In this document: positions 63,200-64,000 of the stretch, piece after piece | How positions within the stretch are numbered: the first letter of the stretch is position 1 | Layout of the letters: the number at the start of each line of letters is the position of its first letter | From: Megaleporinus macrocephalus | Lineage: Eukaryota > Chordata > Actinopteri > Characiformes > Anostomidae | Direction of reading: 5' to 3' | Length of the DNA stretch: 64,000 nt | Assembly (NCBI GenBank): GCA_021613375.1 | Contig: CM038727.1 | Location: 2,579,668-2,643,667, forward strand | Position numbers and translations under genes: made by a program | Notes under the pieces: generated by a model | What the model was told of the DNA's origin: nothing | What the model saw: the letters and a program-made list of their open reading frames with translations, nothing else | Database searches by the model: none

Positions 63200-63424
63200 T
63201 ATATTGTTCAGGTTCTGCTGAGAGTCTACAGGCTTTATTAGTGTAATACAGTGTTCAGGTATGTTACTGAACGTTCTGCTGAGAGTCTACAGGCTTTATT
63301 AGTGTAATACAGTCTTCAGGTATGTTACTGAACGTTCTGCTGAGACTCTAGAGGCTTTATTAGTGTAATACTGTGTTCAGGTATGTTACTGAACGTTCTG
63401 CTGAGGGTCTACAGGCTTTATTAT
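63200..63424. repeat. 61-bp tandem repeat, about 4 units, copy 4
   Basis: CAGGCTTTATTAGTGTAATA-led units, as behind copies 1 and 2. Confidence 0.8.
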
Positions 63425-63970
63425 TGTTTCTTTTTCTCTGATAATTAAAGACCTTCATGTTTATATGCGTCACATGAACAGATGTTAGTTGGAATCTGCT
63501 GAACACTGATGTACTTAGTACTAAACACTGCTGTCTGTACTAGACTGGTAAAACTTCCTATTACAGAACCCTACGTTCTAGCTAATAACCAGGTAGGTGT
63601 GAGGTACCAACTCAGGAAACTGTGGCTATGCATTGACGTATATATTAATATATAATATGGTTTAATCTGTGTATGTATCTATGTGTAAACATATGTTCTC
63701 ATTCTAAACTCCACCTGATCCAGTTTAGAAAGTGTGTTTTAGTGTTAATCAGTTCTACAAGTGTTCAGCTTTACAGTCATACGAGTCTTTAATTAGAATT
63801 TACTGTAGTTATTAATCAACCACACACCTTTACAGCTTCTACACTCACTGACCCCCAAAAACTGAAACCTGTAGCACAATTATGATCATTAGTAACTCAT
63901 GTAGTCTCTCCATTGTCCTGATACACTAAACCATAAGTACATTCTCTACCTTAACACTCATTTATCAACT
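63425..63970. other. Gene-free stretch, unit 4
   Basis: Nearly identical to 7387-7930. No gene seen. Confidence 0.6.
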
Positions 63971-64000
63971 CTGAACACACTTTTACACTGAACACACTTC
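63971..64000. repeat. 37-bp minisatellite array, unit 4 (left edge only)
   Basis: The last 30 bases are the degenerate first unit of the array (ACACACTTTTACACTG). A further multi-kilobase array is expected beyond the window. Confidence 0.8.

Noticed and set aside
1..64000. tRNA, rRNA or other structured RNA genes
   Set aside because: I looked for tRNA-type internal promoter boxes and rRNA words on both strands and saw none I could support by eye. A covariance-model search would settle it.

Overview
The window looks like teleost fish nuclear DNA. It has a many-exon gene with short introns and GTGAGT/GTAAGT donors, a Tc1/mariner relic, a fish-type non-LTR retrotransposon, long AT and TCTA microsatellites, and a dispersed repeat at the left edge of a kind I associate with ray-finned fish. 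A characiform or catfish relative would fit, but I cannot place the species. Nothing bacterial, viral or CRISPR-like is present.

The layout is a head-to-tail tandem segmental duplication. Four gene copies start at 1433, 20979, 42880 and 57158. A complete unit is about 20-22 kb and runs in this order: promoter with a CRE (TGACGTCA); a 16-exon gene of about 5.5 kb on the + strand; a short minisatellite and a 61-bp repeat behind the stop codon; a large 37-bp minisatellite (3.1 kb in unit 1, 5.7 kb in unit 2, cut by a gap in unit 3, just beginning at the window end in unit 4); about 2.4 kb of mostly non-coding DNA with a possible second small coding unit; a Tc1-like relic split by an internally deleted LINE; a possible terminal exon; an AT microsatellite; and a 2.0-2.4 kb inverted-repeat (foldback) element directly upstream of the next copy's promoter.

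I do not recognise the duplicated gene. Copy 4 (57158-62727) reads open through all 16 exons and predicts 713 residues. Every intron is phase 1. The protein has a cysteine-pair and strongly charged N-terminus, acidic Pro/Ser linkers, two tandem four-exon helical blocks that are themselves an internal duplication (introns included), a Pro/Gln/Arg VNTR exon and an Arg/Gly-rich C-terminus. Copies 1, 2 and 3 carry small frame-breaking indels in different exons. They are either decaying paralogues or victims of poor consensus sequence in a repetitive region. Copy 3 is also interrupted by a 1000-N placeholder gap that probably hides 8-9 kb.

The insertions date the duplications. Tc1 and the nested LINE are in all three visible spacers, so they predate the amplification. 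The foldback element and a 418-bp insertion lie upstream of copies 2, 3 and 4 but are absent upstream of copy 1, where the sites look empty. The overall picture is a young, still-expanding, lineage-specific gene array with repeat expansion at three scales: exon pair, four-exon block and whole gene.
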